A DNA stretch of 64,000 bases from Oscillospiraceae bacterium (lineage in GTDB: Bacteria; Bacillota; Clostridia; Oscillospirales; Ruminococcaceae). Positions 42,930 through 51,933 of the stretch are shown here, piece by piece; positions within the stretch are counted from its first letter, which is position 1, and every line of letters begins with the position of its first letter. The stretch lies in the NCBI GenBank assembly GCA_017828975.1, contig JAGAJN010000022.1:1-64000 (forward strand). Reading direction: 5' to 3'. A program made the position numbers and the translations under genes. The notes under the pieces were generated by a model that had not been told where the DNA came from, did no database searches, and worked only from the letters and a program-made list of their open reading frames with translations.

Positions 42930-44939
42930 ATGTCTGATGATAAAAAGAACCGTAAGCTTACTGCCGAGGATATCCTTATGGAATTCAAGGATAAGCTTTC
43001 CGGTGAAACCGCCACCCCTCCTCCCGATATTCTTATCGGTGACGACGAGGACGCTATTACTGTTGAAGCAGGCAATGGGCTCTCCGAGGAACGCAGCGAG
43101 GAACTTCTGGAGGATACTCCCGTTGACCCCGATTTCGAGGACGACGGCGTTCCCGCCATTTCCCATGAGGAGGAAAAGCCTGTCGGGAAGGAGCCGCCCT
43201 GCGTATATGACCCCGACGAATATGAGCCCGACGAGATAGACCTTTTCACAGGATTTGATGAGATTGTTCCCGACCCGCAGGATATGGAGCTTTCTTCCGC
43301 TTATTTTGAGGAGGAAGGTGAAGCGTCCCCGAACGAAAAGGCGAACGATACCTCCGAGGGTGATGAAAAGGAAGGATCTCCCAAAAAGCATGGGCGAAAA
43401 AAGAAGGAAAAATCTCCCGAAAAGAAGAAAAGCAGCTTCAGAGACCTTTTCCCAAGGCGGGAGGACAGCGCTTTTGAGATAATCAGAAAGCTTGTGTTCC
43501 TGATTGCGGTTATCGTTTTTGTGGTAGCGGGAGTGATGCTGGCGGTCACGCTTATACAGTCCAAGAGGGCTGTTGACCTGAAAAATTCGCTTACCTCCGA
43601 GCTGGAACAGTTCGAGGTCAGCACGGTCACTTCCATTGACGAAAACGGTAATGTTATTGCCATCGAGCCTACTCAGGAGCAGCAGGATATTGCCGCCATA
43701 GATAAGCTCGAATACCTTAAGAGCAAAAATCCCAACACTGTCGGTTATCTTACCATCAGCGGTGTAGATGTTTACGAGCCTATTTTGCAGACGACGGATA
43801 ATTCCTATTATCTTACTCACGCATTTGACGGCACAGAGAATAAGGCGGGCGCAGTTTTCCTCGATTATCGGGCGGAAATAAGCGCTGACAGGCAGTCGGA
43901 TATGCTTGTCCTTTACGGTCACAACCAGCGGGACGGCACTATGTTCGGCAACCTGAAACAGTACAAGAGAAATGTGGATTTCTACAAGCGAAATCCTTTC
44001 CTTACATTTGAAACGGAGTACGGTTCACAGAAATATGTTATATTTGGATTTTTTGTGACCAATACTCTTGCTAAGCACGACAGCAACGGCGAGGTCTTCC
44101 ATTACCACGATTACCCCGAGCTTTACAGCGAGGAGGTTTACAGCTGGTACATGGGAGAGGTCGCTAAGAGAAACGAGATAATTTCTCCCATTGATGTTAC
44201 CTATGGGGATAAGTTCCTTGTGCTGTCCACCTGCAGCAACGAGTATTCAGGCTCCAGATTTGTCGTTATGGCAAGAAAGCTGCGTCCCGGCGAGTCTGTC
44301 AGCGAGATAGATGTTTCCGATACACAGCTGAACTACGGCTCTAACGAGATCGACTGGTACGCCATTACTTCCGATATTACCACCACTCTTGACAGCAGCG
44401 AAATTGAAAGCTCAATTCATCAGAGCATTGCCGATGAATGGTTTGCTACCATCGGCGAGGCGCTGGAGTCTATACACGGTTCAGATACCGAGGATTGGCA
44501 GAACACCGAGGGCGTTTCCGATACGGATATTACCGACAGTGACGGTACCTCCGCTGTTACCGAGCCGCCCGAGGACACGTCGGATACCGATGCGGAAACC
44601 GCTGTTCCCGAGGTCAGCGACAGCAGCACTTCCAATAGCGAGGATTCCGAAACGTCCGTGATGACCGATGAAAACGGCAGTGAGGTCACCGAGGTCCCCG
44701 TTACGGAGGACACAACGGTCACTTCAAGGACAGCCCCCGTCACCACAGGCACTACCGCTCCCGTGACAAGGCGTCCCAGTGCGCCTACCAGAAGGACTTC
44801 TGCGACGGTTACAGAAAGTGTTCCCCAGACTACCACGTCCCAGGCAGGTGAGGTCGAAACATGGCCTTCGGAAACCGAAAGTGCTGCCACAACAGTTCCT
44901 CAGACAGGCGGCAATAATAAAATGGGAAAAGCCGATTAA
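42930..44939 (+). CDS. Class B sortase, paralog 3, with acidic head and Ser/Thr tail (669 aa)
   Basis: Twice the usual length. Residues 1-180 are an acidic then Lys-rich cytoplasmic extension, a transmembrane helix lies at about 187-209, and the class B catalytic domain (about 255-450) keeps His331 (LYGHNQ), Cys435 (LSTCSNE) and Arg443 (SRFVVMA). Residues 455-669 form a low-complexity extracellular tail rich in Ser, Thr, Asp and Pro. The C-terminus ends with VPQTGGNNKMGKAD, where VPQTGG resembles a sortase sorting motif although no hydrophobic anchor follows. Starts 15 bases after paralog 2. Confidence 0.92.
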   Translation: MSDDKKNRKLTAEDILMEFKDKLSGETATPPPDILIGDDEDAITVEAGNGLSEERSEELLEDTPVDPDFEDDGVPAISHEEEKPVGKEPPCVYDPDEYEPDEIDLFTGFDEIVPDPQDMELSSAYFEEEGEASPNEKANDTSEGDEKEGSPKKHGRKKKEKSPEKKKSSFRDLFPRREDSAFEIIRKLVFLIAVIVFVVAGVMLAVTLIQSKRAVDLKNSLTSELEQFEVSTVTSIDENGNVIAIEPTQEQQDIAAIDKLEYLKSKNPNTVGYLTISGVDVYEPILQTTDNSYYLTHAFDGTENKAGAVFLDYRAEISADRQSDMLVLYGHNQRDGTMFGNLKQYKRNVDFYKRNPFLTFETEYGSQKYVIFGFFVTNTLAKHDSNGEVFHYHDYPELYSEEVYSWYMGEVAKRNEIISPIDVTYGDKFLVLSTCSNEYSGSRFVVMARKLRPGESVSEIDVSDTQLNYGSNEIDWYAITSDITTTLDSSEIESSIHQSIADEWFATIGEALESIHGSDTEDWQNTEGVSDTDITDSDGTSAVTEPPEDTSDTDAETAVPEVSDSSTSNSEDSETSVMTDENGSEVTEVPVTEDTTVTSRTAPVTTGTTAPVTRRPSAPTRRTSATVTESVPQTTTSQAGEVETWPSETESAATTVPQTGGNNKMGKAD

Positions 44940-44971
44940 CGATAGAAATATTTTTAAAGTGAGGGTTCACA

Positions 44972-46018
44972 ATGGCAATGGCAGATGAGGTCAGCGGCGC
45001 TAAATCAAAGCCCGCGGCAGCTCAGAAAAAAAAGAAGAAAAGCTTTACTGAGATGTTCATTCCGCTTAAAACGGACAGCACAAACACAGTCATTGCCAAG
45101 TGCATAACGCTTCTGGCTCTGCTGGCAGTCATTGTCTGCGGTATTGTGCTTATCTGCTATTTTGCGGAGATGATAGAGTCAAAAAATCTCCAGAGCGAGA
45201 TAAGCTATATCTACAATCAGTCGGGCAGTGCGGAGGTCACTCTGCCCGCTGTAACGGAGCCTGCGCAGCCCGGTGACACCGATGAACCCGAGGTCAGAGT
45301 ACCGAAGCCCATCATGCCCAATGCACAGGAGCTTCTTAACATTAACCGGGACACTATCGGTTACGTCCGTATACCCAACACGCATATTGACGGTGCTGTT
45401 GTTCAGAGGAAATCCGAGGACGGAAACGAATATTATCTTAATCACAATTTCAAGGACAAAAAAGCACAATGCGGCACCATTTTCCTGGATATGCGCTGCA
45501 CGCTTACCGATTATGAGCAGTCGGATAACCTTATCCTCTACGGTCATAATCAGGCGGACGGCACTATGTTCGGCGAAATGGACTATTACAGGTGGGATTA
45601 CAATTATTACAAGAAGAATCCGCTTATCTACTTCAACTCCAACTATGAGGAGGGAGTTTATAAGATAATCTCTTCCTTTGTGGTAAATGTTGAGCCCGAG
45701 CATGACAACGGAAATGTCTTTGATTATCATAACTATATCAACTTCAATGATGAATATTCTTATGATACCTTCATAGATGAAATCACCAAGCGAAGCACTA
45801 TCATTACAGGTACCGACGTAAATGAGAACGATAAGTTCCTGACGCTTTCCACCTGTTCCACAGAATGGGAGCCGTCAAGGCATGTTATCGTTGCGAGAAA
45901 GGTCCGTCCCGGCGAAAGCACTGAGGTGGATCTGTCGCTGTTCAGCATCAACCCGAATCCCAAGTGGCCCGCTATATACTATAAGTACAATGGCGGAACA
46001 TATATTGAAGAAGAATGA
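44972..46018 (+). CDS. Class B sortase, paralog 4 (348 aa)
   Basis: Lys-rich N-terminus, one transmembrane helix (about 41-65), a Pro/Glu-rich linker (87-115) and a class B catalytic domain with His192 (LYGHNQ), Cys295 (LSTCSTE) and Arg303 (PSRHVIVARK). The position after Arg is His rather than Phe as in the other three, a small difference in the active-site strand. Start ATG 44972 after GTGAGGG; a second ATG at 44978 is also possible. Confidence 0.9.
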   Translation: MAMADEVSGAKSKPAAAQKKKKKSFTEMFIPLKTDSTNTVIAKCITLLALLAVIVCGIVLICYFAEMIESKNLQSEISYIYNQSGSAEVTLPAVTEPAQPGDTDEPEVRVPKPIMPNAQELLNINRDTIGYVRIPNTHIDGAVVQRKSEDGNEYYLNHNFKDKKAQCGTIFLDMRCTLTDYEQSDNLILYGHNQADGTMFGEMDYYRWDYNYYKKNPLIYFNSNYEEGVYKIISSFVVNVEPEHDNGNVFDYHNYINFNDEYSYDTFIDEITKRSTIITGTDVNENDKFLTLSTCSTEWEPSRHVIVARKVRPGESTEVDLSLFSINPNPKWPAIYYKYNGGTYIEEE

Positions 46019-46058
46019 CCAATCGGCACAAAGTGCATTGAAAGGAAGTTTGCTGTTT

Positions 46059-47573
46059 ATGGAACATAAGTCAAGACTTGGCACTATTGCTGCGGTATGC
46101 GCAGTAGCGGCGTTCTTTACATTTGCAAACTGTATGGTTGGGGAGCTTGATGAAATCTCTCCCGATTACGGTGCTTATGAGAATATGGAAAACGATGTCC
46201 CCAGGGCAGAAGCGGAGGTAAATACCGAGGTACCGCAGGAGACAGATAAGCTTTATACGGAAGCGGATATTACCGAGGAAACGGAAGCAGCTGTTATTAC
46301 AGAGGAGAAAACTCAGAGCAGTACCGAGGCTCCCGAAAGTGAACCTGTTATCCCTTCGGAAATGTCCTCTGCGGAAACCGAGGAAGAGCTTCCCGAAACC
46401 GAGCTTGAAACACAAGCCCCCGAAACTGAGGCTCCCGATGTCGAGATCATCACCGAGGATATGGCTGATGACAATGCGGTTACCGAAAGAGAGTATGAGT
46501 CCCCCCTGGAGGAAAGTGCTCCCGAGGGCGAGGACGCTGTCCCCGTAAAGCCCTATGCGGAAAGAGCGGAGGTTGAGATCATTACTGCGGTCACCACGTC
46601 CGTTCCCGAAACATCTTTCTATCAGACCGAGGCACTGACTGCCTACGATATACCCAATGATGTTGAGTATATGCCGTTTACAGAGGACGAGGTAGCTGTG
46701 CCGTCCGATCCCTTTGATGATGTGGATTACGGCTTTGACTATTTCCCCGAAACTACCGCTCCCACAGAAACCGAAGCTCCCGAGGTGACCGTTCCTGCGG
46801 TGAATTATGCGGAAACTCTTACGGTAAGGGCTAACGGTTCGACTGTCACCCTTGACGCTTACACAATGGTATGCAAGATAGTTGCAAATGAGGTGTCCAC
46901 AAGGTTTAACGACGAAGCTATCAAGGCACAGGCAGTTGCGGCGTATTCCTATGTAAAATACAACAACATTCACGGTCAGTATCCCGATGTGCTGCTGGCA
47001 AATACAGTTCCCGACAAGATCGCTAACTGTGTTTCCGCTGTATGGGGAAAGACCTGCTACTATAACGGCGATGTGGCTCTGTCCTGTTACAGTGCGTCCT
47101 CTGCGGGTGCAACGGCTTCCTCCGTAAATGTATGGGGCGGCGCAAGACCTTATCTGGTAAGCGTTGACTGTCCCTTTGATGCGGGAAATGACCCCAACTA
47201 CGGGCTGACTATGACCATGAGTGAGAGCGACGTCAGATATTATCTGGAGCGTTATCTTGGAACTCAGCTCAGCGATGATCCCGAAAACTGGCTGGTCGTA
47301 TCTTCCAAAATCGACGGAAATTATGTCGGAACGGTGACTGTTGACAATGCTTATACTGTTACGGGCAGACAGCTGAGAGAGAATGTTTTCGGTTACAAGA
47401 TCCGTTCCGCAAGCTTTGATATTTCTTACTCAAACGGCTATTTCACCTTCACCACATACGGCTACGGTCACGGTGTCGGCATGAGCCAGAACGGTGCGAA
47501 TATTCTCGCCAATATGGGTTATGACTATGTTCAGATACTCAAATATTATTTCACGGGAATTACCGTTGCATAA
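46059..47573 (+). CDS. SpoIID/LytB-domain protein with acidic linker (504 aa)
   Basis: Secreted or membrane-anchored. The N-terminus MEHKSRLGTIAAVCAVAAFF is a signal or anchor helix; an acidic Glu/Thr/Pro-rich linker (about 30-240) precedes the SpoIID-type domain (about 255-504). Motifs include EAIKAQAVAAYSYVKY, SCYSASSAGATASS and GYGHGVGMSQNGA, as in SpoIID peptidoglycan lytic transglycosylases and LytB amidase enhancers. The start is ATG 46059, with GAAAGGAAG upstream. Following four sortases by 40 bases, it may open or remodel the wall for sortase products. Confidence 0.85.
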   Translation: MEHKSRLGTIAAVCAVAAFFTFANCMVGELDEISPDYGAYENMENDVPRAEAEVNTEVPQETDKLYTEADITEETEAAVITEEKTQSSTEAPESEPVIPSEMSSAETEEELPETELETQAPETEAPDVEIITEDMADDNAVTEREYESPLEESAPEGEDAVPVKPYAERAEVEIITAVTTSVPETSFYQTEALTAYDIPNDVEYMPFTEDEVAVPSDPFDDVDYGFDYFPETTAPTETEAPEVTVPAVNYAETLTVRANGSTVTLDAYTMVCKIVANEVSTRFNDEAIKAQAVAAYSYVKYNNIHGQYPDVLLANTVPDKIANCVSAVWGKTCYYNGDVALSCYSASSAGATASSVNVWGGARPYLVSVDCPFDAGNDPNYGLTMTMSESDVRYYLERYLGTQLSDDPENWLVVSSKIDGNYVGTVTVDNAYTVTGRQLRENVFGYKIRSASFDISYSNGYFTFTTYGYGHGVGMSQNGANILANMGYDYVQILKYYFTGITVA

Positions 47574-47590
47574 ACATCTGCAAACTAAAT

Positions 47591-47624
47591 AACCCCCGAG
47601 ATCTGCATATCTCGGGGGTTTTTT
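47591..47624 (+). terminator. Intrinsic terminator of sortase-SpoIID cluster
   Basis: Perfect 12-bp stem (47591-47602 with 47609-47620), loop CTGCAT, followed by T-run. It marks the end of the five-gene block. Confidence 0.92.
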
Positions 47625-47640
47625 CAAAGGGGGCATTTCA

Positions 47641-48945
47641 ATGAATATGTACGAGATCATCACCAAAAAGAAGCGGGGCGGTGAGCTTAACGGCGAGGAG
47701 ATAGCTTTTTTTGTCAAGGGCTATGTGGACGGGACGATCCCCGACTACCAGGCGGCGGCGCTGGTCATGGCAATATGGTTCAACTCTATGACCGAGCGGG
47801 AAACTGTTCTGCTGACACAGGAAATGGAACATTCGGGGGACATTCTCAGTCAGTCGGTGGACGGCTTCACTGCCGACAAGCACAGCACAGGCGGCGTTGG
47901 GGACAAGACAACGCTTATTGTGGGACCGATTGCTGCGGCGTGCGGGATATTTGTCCCCAAAATGTCGGGGAGAGGTCTGGGACACACAGGCGGCACCATC
48001 GACAAGCTGGAGTCCATTCCCGGGTTTAACACGGCGCTGTCTGCGGAAAGGTTTGAGGAGATAGTCCGTGACTGCGGATTTGCTATTGCGGGACAGACGG
48101 GAAAGCTTGTTCCCGCGGATAAGAAACTGTACGCTTTAAGGGACAGCATCTCAGCCGTGGATAGCATTCCGCTTATCTGTTCAAGCATTATGAGCAAAAA
48201 GCTGGCAACGGGCGCTGACGGCATTGTCCTTGACGTAAAAACGGGGGACGGCGCATTCATGAAGTCTTATGACGACGCTGTGAAGCTGGCGGAGCTTATG
48301 GTCAAGACCGCCAAAGCAGCGGGACGAAAATGCTCGGCGGTCATCAGCGATATGGAGCAGCCTCTCGGAATGGCTGTGGGAAACTCGCTGGAAGTCATCG
48401 AAGCCTTAGAAACGCTCAAAGGCAGGGGAGAAGCAAGGCTGCGTGAGCTGTCCCTGACACTTGCGGCGGAAATGCTGCTTCTGTCCGGCAAGGGGACAGC
48501 CAAGGAGTGCCGAAAAGCCGCAGAGGAAGCACTTGACAGCGGCAGTGCCATTGATGTTTTCCGTCGGACCGTGAAGGCTCAGGGCGGAGATACCAATGTT
48601 TTTGACGATTACGGGAAATTCCCACGGGCAGCGGCTGTTACGGAGGTAAGGTCGTCGGAAAGCGGATATATCACCCACATTCACTGCGAGGAAACGGGGC
48701 TTATTGCCTGCTCTCTCGGTGCGGGACGGACGGAGCTTGGCGGAAGGATTGACAGCACAGCGGGCATAGTATTTTCGAAAACAGTCGGTGATCATGTTGA
48801 AAAGGGCGAAGTCCTCGGTCGGCTTTACAGCTCGTCCGCCGACGAAAAAACCACCGCTGAGGCTGTGGCGAGATTTTCCGAGGTATTCACATTTTCACAC
48901 GAAAAACCCATACAGATGGAAATCGTCAGAAAAATATTAAGATAA
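47641..48945 (+). CDS. pdp: Pyrimidine-nucleoside phosphorylase
   Basis: Cleaves thymidine, uridine or deoxyuridine with phosphate to the base and pentose 1-phosphate. The 434-residue protein starts MNMYEIITKKKRGGEL, contains DKHSTGGVGDKTTLIVGP and MSGRGLGHTGGTIDKLESIPG (both phosphate/substrate loops), and a C-terminal alpha/beta domain. It is the Firmicutes Pdp type, close to DeoA. AAAGGGGG precedes the ATG right after the previous terminator. Confidence 0.94.
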   Translation: MNMYEIITKKKRGGELNGEEIAFFVKGYVDGTIPDYQAAALVMAIWFNSMTERETVLLTQEMEHSGDILSQSVDGFTADKHSTGGVGDKTTLIVGPIAAACGIFVPKMSGRGLGHTGGTIDKLESIPGFNTALSAERFEEIVRDCGFAIAGQTGKLVPADKKLYALRDSISAVDSIPLICSSIMSKKLATGADGIVLDVKTGDGAFMKSYDDAVKLAELMVKTAKAAGRKCSAVISDMEQPLGMAVGNSLEVIEALETLKGRGEARLRELSLTLAAEMLLLSGKGTAKECRKAAEEALDSGSAIDVFRRTVKAQGGDTNVFDDYGKFPRAAAVTEVRSSESGYITHIHCEETGLIACSLGAGRTELGGRIDSTAGIVFSKTVGDHVEKGEVLGRLYSSSADEKTTAEAVARFSEVFTFSHEKPIQMEIVRKILR

Positions 48946-48971
48946 TTTTTGAATTTTTTTGGCAAAAAGTC

Positions 48972-49000
48972 TTGACAAAATTGAAAAGCTATATTATAAT
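48972..49000 (+). promoter_or_regulatory. Sigma-A promoter of zinc-ribbon protein gene
   Basis: TTGACA at 48972-48977 and TATAAT at 48995-49000, spaced 17 bases, both perfect. Confidence 0.9.
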
Positions 49001-49041
49001 CATAATATACAATGTATAATATACTATCAGGAGGTATTATT

Positions 49042-49485
49042 ATGGGAATGTTCGATAAAATCAGCAAAACTCTCACCGACGCAGGAAAAACAGCCGCAGA
49101 AGCAGGCAAGGACGCTGCAGAAAAGGCAAAAACCTTTGCCGAGGTGACAAAGCTCAATCATCAGATCTCACAGTGTGAGTCCAGAATGAGAGATGCTTAT
49201 GTTTCTATCGGAAAGAAATTCTATGAGGATAACAAGCATATTTCCGGTACCGATTATGACGATTATTTTGTTCAGATCGCTAACGAGAATATGAGCATCG
49301 CATCTCTGCGCAGCCAGATCTCCCAGCTTAAGGGCATCTTCTACTGTCCTGCTTGCGGTGCGGAAAATTCTATGGAAAACATCTACTGCTGCAAGTGCGG
49401 TGCAGGCGGTATCAGACCCGAGCAGCCCGCAGAAAACGAGGAAGTTGATCCTGCCGATGTTTCCGTTGAGGATACAAAGGAATAA
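49042..49485 (+). CDS. Small coiled-coil zinc-ribbon protein (147 aa)
   Basis: Not functionally recognised. An Ala/Lys-rich amphipathic helix (about 5-40, TDAGKTAAEAGKDAAEKAKT) leads into a helical stretch, then a C-terminal zinc ribbon with CPACGAE and CCKCGAG. Proteins of this plan are common and uncharacterised in Firmicutes. ATG 49042 follows a perfect AGGAGGT; strong promoter and terminator suggest a monocistronic, well-expressed gene. Confidence 0.7.
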   Translation: MGMFDKISKTLTDAGKTAAEAGKDAAEKAKTFAEVTKLNHQISQCESRMRDAYVSIGKKFYEDNKHISGTDYDDYFVQIANENMSIASLRSQISQLKGIFYCPACGAENSMENIYCCKCGAGGIRPEQPAENEEVDPADVSVEDTKE

Positions 49486-49508
49486 TTCTGTTCTTCACAA
49501 AAACGCCA

Positions 49509-49549
49509 AAAGCCATCTGTCCCATAATTCGGACAGATGGCTTTTTTGT
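49509..49549. terminator. Bidirectional terminator
   Basis: AAGCCATCTGTCC (from 49509) pairs with GGACAGATGGCTT (49531-49543), loop of 8 bases, T-run on the plus side and a shorter T-run on the minus side. It separates the convergent zinc-ribbon gene and trpS. Confidence 0.88.
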
Positions 49550-49564
49550 TTTACTTCGGAAAAA

Positions 49565-50584
49565 TTACTTAAAATCCACAAAACCGACCTTGCGGTAAGC
49601 CTTTGCAATAGTTTTTGCGGAAATGCGCATTGCGGCCTCGGCGCCTGCGGTGTAACATTCCTTCAGGTAAGCCTTGTCTGCGATAAGGCGCTTGTATTCC
49701 TCACGGACGGGCTTCAGGTGGTCGGCAACTGCTTCACCGACGGCGATTTTGAAATCTCCGTAGCCCTTTCCTTCAAATTCATGCTCTATCTCCTCGTTGG
49801 ACTTGCCCGTTACAACGGAATAGATGCTCATAAGGTTGTTGATACCGTCCTTGCCCTCGGCATAGCGAACGCAGGCCTCGGAGTCGGTGACAGCCTTCTT
49901 GAACTTCCTGATGATAACGTCAGGCTCGTCAAGAATGTAAATGCAGCCGTTCTGATTTTCGTCGGACTTGGACATTTTCTTTGTGGGATCGGCAAGTGAC
50001 ATTACCTTTGCGCCAACCTTGGGGATATACGCATCGGGGACGGTGAACAGCTCGCCATATCTCTGATTGAATCTCTGTGCAACATTTCTTGCAAGCTCCA
50101 GATGCTGCTTCTGGTCAACGCCCACGGGAACCAGGTCTGCCTTATACAGGAGAATGTCGCCCGCCATAAGCACGGGATAGGTGAAAAGTCCCGCATTTAT
50201 GTCGTCGGGGTGCTTCTGGGATTTATCCTTGAACTGTGTCATTCTGGACAGCTCGCCGAACTGTGTGGAGCAGGAGAGTATCCAGTTCATCTCTGCGTGG
50301 TGACGGTTGTGGCTCTGAATGAAGGCAATGGACTTCTTGGGGTCAATTCCGCAGGCAAGTATAAGAGCATACGCCTCGAGGGTGTGCTTTCTCAGCTCTG
50401 CGGGGTCCTGGCGGACTGTGATAGCGTGCATATCAACTATGGAGTAGATGCAGTTATAATCGTCCTGCAGCTTGCCCCAATGGGAAACCGCACCGATATA
50501 GTTGCCCAGGGTAAATGTGCCTGTGGGCTGGATACCGCTGAAAATTATCTTCTTCTGCTCCTGCTGTGTGTTCTGTTCTGACAT
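49565..50584 (-). CDS. trpS: Tryptophanyl-tRNA synthetase
   Basis: Class Ic synthetase charging tRNA-Trp. The 339-residue protein has FSGIQPTGTFTLGNYIGA with the HIGH-type GNYIG, and an intact KMSKSDENQ signature. Start ATG at 50584 on the minus strand after AAAGGAA. It is transcribed after the aminotransferase gene with a 21-base gap, so the two are probably cotranscribed. No T-box leader is visible. Confidence 0.96.
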   Translation of the reverse strand: MSEQNTQQEQKKIIFSGIQPTGTFTLGNYIGAVSHWGKLQDDYNCIYSIVDMHAITVRQDPAELRKHTLEAYALILACGIDPKKSIAFIQSHNRHHAEMNWILSCSTQFGELSRMTQFKDKSQKHPDDINAGLFTYPVLMAGDILLYKADLVPVGVDQKQHLELARNVAQRFNQRYGELFTVPDAYIPKVGAKVMSLADPTKKMSKSDENQNGCIYILDEPDVIIRKFKKAVTDSEACVRYAEGKDGINNLMSIYSVVTGKSNEEIEHEFEGKGYGDFKIAVGEAVADHLKPVREEYKRLIADKAYLKECYTAGAEAAMRISAKTIAKAYRKVGFVDFK

Positions 50585-50605
50585 TTTTATCGTTCCTTTC
50601 GGTTA

Positions 50606-51799
50606 TCAGTCAAACATTTCCTTGGAAAGTCTGCCGAGTATTTCTATTCCCTTGACGATCTGCTCGTCGGTGGGGGTGGAGAAGTTCAGTCTGAATGAGG
50701 AGGTCTTGTCGTTTTCGGAGATCATAAATGCGCTTCCGGGAACAACAGCCACCTTATATTCCGCAACGGCACGCTTGCAGAAGGACATCATATCGCAGCC
50801 GTCGGGGAGAGTTGCCCAGATGAACAGTCCGCCCTCGGGACGGGTGTAGGTGATCTTTTTGGAGAGATTTTTGTCCATCTCCGAGAGCATAAGTCCGCTC
50901 TTTCTTCTGTAAATATCGGGGAGATCTCTGAGATGTCCCTTCCAGTCGTACTCGGTCATATACTTGTGGCAGACCATCTGAGAGAGGATATTTGTGTGAA
51001 CGTCGGAAACCTGCTTGCAGACAACTATCTTCTGGATAACAGGCTTGGGAGCGCAGACATAGCCGACTCTGATTCCGGGGGCAAGCACCTTGCTGAATGT
51101 ACCGGAATAGATAACGATGCCGTCCTTGTCAAGGGTTTTGATGGAGGGGATAGGCTCCCCCGCAAAGCGCAGTCTGCCGTAGGGATTGTCCTCCAGGATA
51201 AGCACGCCGTACTTCTTTGCCAGCTCGTAAACTGTCTTGCGCTTCTCAAAGCTCATGCAAAGTCCCGTAGGGTTCTGGAAGTTGGGGATAAGGTAGATGA
51301 GCTTGACGTTTTTGCGGGTTTTCAGAGTGTCCTCCAGAGCGTTCAGGTCAATTCCGTCGCTTTCAAGGGGAACGCCCACAACGCTGCCCTTGTAGGACTT
51401 GAATGCGTTAAGGCTGCCGATAAAGCTGGGAGCCTCGCAGATAACGGTGTCGTCCTCGTTGCACATTACCTTGCAGGAAAGCTCGTTTGCCTGCTGTGCG
51501 CCCGAGGTGATGATAACGTCGTCAAGCTCGGGGTCAAAGCAGCCGTCCTCTGCAAGCTCCTTTTTCAGGGCTTCACGCAGGGGTGTGTAGCCCTCGGTAA
51601 CGCTGTACTGCAGAGCGGCAATGGGGTTTTCCTTCATAATATCGTCAATTATCTTAGTCACGTCGGAAACGGGAAAGGTGTCGGGTGCGGGATTGCCCGC
51701 AGCAAATGAAATGACCTCGGGGTCGGCGGTGAATTTCAATATTTCACGGATAGCCGAAGCCTGTAAATGCGATACCTTTTCGGAGAAAATATAATCCAT
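50606..51799 (-). CDS. PLP-dependent aminotransferase, class I/II (2-aminoadipate type)
   Basis: A 397-residue fold-type I transaminase. Features are ISFAAGNPAPDTFP near the start, ITSGAQQANELSCKV, NPTGLCMSFEKR, and YSGTFSKVLAPGIRVGY with the PLP Lys in SGTFSK. It is close to LysN/MocR-domain-free aminotransferases acting on aromatic or 2-aminoadipate-type substrates; the exact substrate is unknown. The start is ATG 51799 with AAAGGA upstream. Its neighbour trpS and the aromatic-type fold make an aromatic amino acid link plausible but unproven. Confidence 0.88.
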   Translation of the reverse strand: MDYIFSEKVSHLQASAIREILKFTADPEVISFAAGNPAPDTFPVSDVTKIIDDIMKENPIAALQYSVTEGYTPLREALKKELAEDGCFDPELDDVIITSGAQQANELSCKVMCNEDDTVICEAPSFIGSLNAFKSYKGSVVGVPLESDGIDLNALEDTLKTRKNVKLIYLIPNFQNPTGLCMSFEKRKTVYELAKKYGVLILEDNPYGRLRFAGEPIPSIKTLDKDGIVIYSGTFSKVLAPGIRVGYVCAPKPVIQKIVVCKQVSDVHTNILSQMVCHKYMTEYDWKGHLRDLPDIYRRKSGLMLSEMDKNLSKKITYTRPEGGLFIWATLPDGCDMMSFCKRAVAEYKVAVVPGSAFMISENDKTSSFRLNFSTPTDEQIVKGIEILGRLSKEMFD

Positions 51800-51831
51800 A
51801 AATAAGCGTCCTTTCATAGCTATATGTATCC

Positions 51832-51860
51832 ATTATAACACATAATTTCGGAAATAGCAA
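51832..51860 (-). promoter_or_regulatory. Sigma-A promoter of aminotransferase-trpS (minus)
   Basis: On the minus strand TTGCTA (51855-51860) and perfect TATAAT (51832-51837) are 17 bases apart, 33 bases before the start codon. Confidence 0.82.
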
Positions 51861-51889
51861 CATAAATATGAAAACAACTTACCGATTTG

Positions 51890-51918
51890 TTGAATTTGTC
51901 TGCTGATATTCGTATTAT
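51890..51918 (+). promoter_or_regulatory. Sigma-A promoter of SpoVB/YabM-like gene
   Basis: TTGAAT at 51890-51895 and TATTAT at 51913-51918, spaced 17 bases, 16 bases before the start codon, with AAGGA between. It is back-to-back with the leftward promoter at 51832-51860. Confidence 0.7.
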
Positions 51919-51933
51919 TAAGGACGATGCTTT

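Noticed and set aside
42915-43922. 335-codon open frame antisense to sortase paralog 3
   Set aside because: Shadow frame over a repetitive acidic region, with no ribosome site or recognisable domain.
41012-46018. Sortase cluster considered as a pilus island
   Set aside because: There are no pilin-like or adhesin genes between or next to the sortases in the window.
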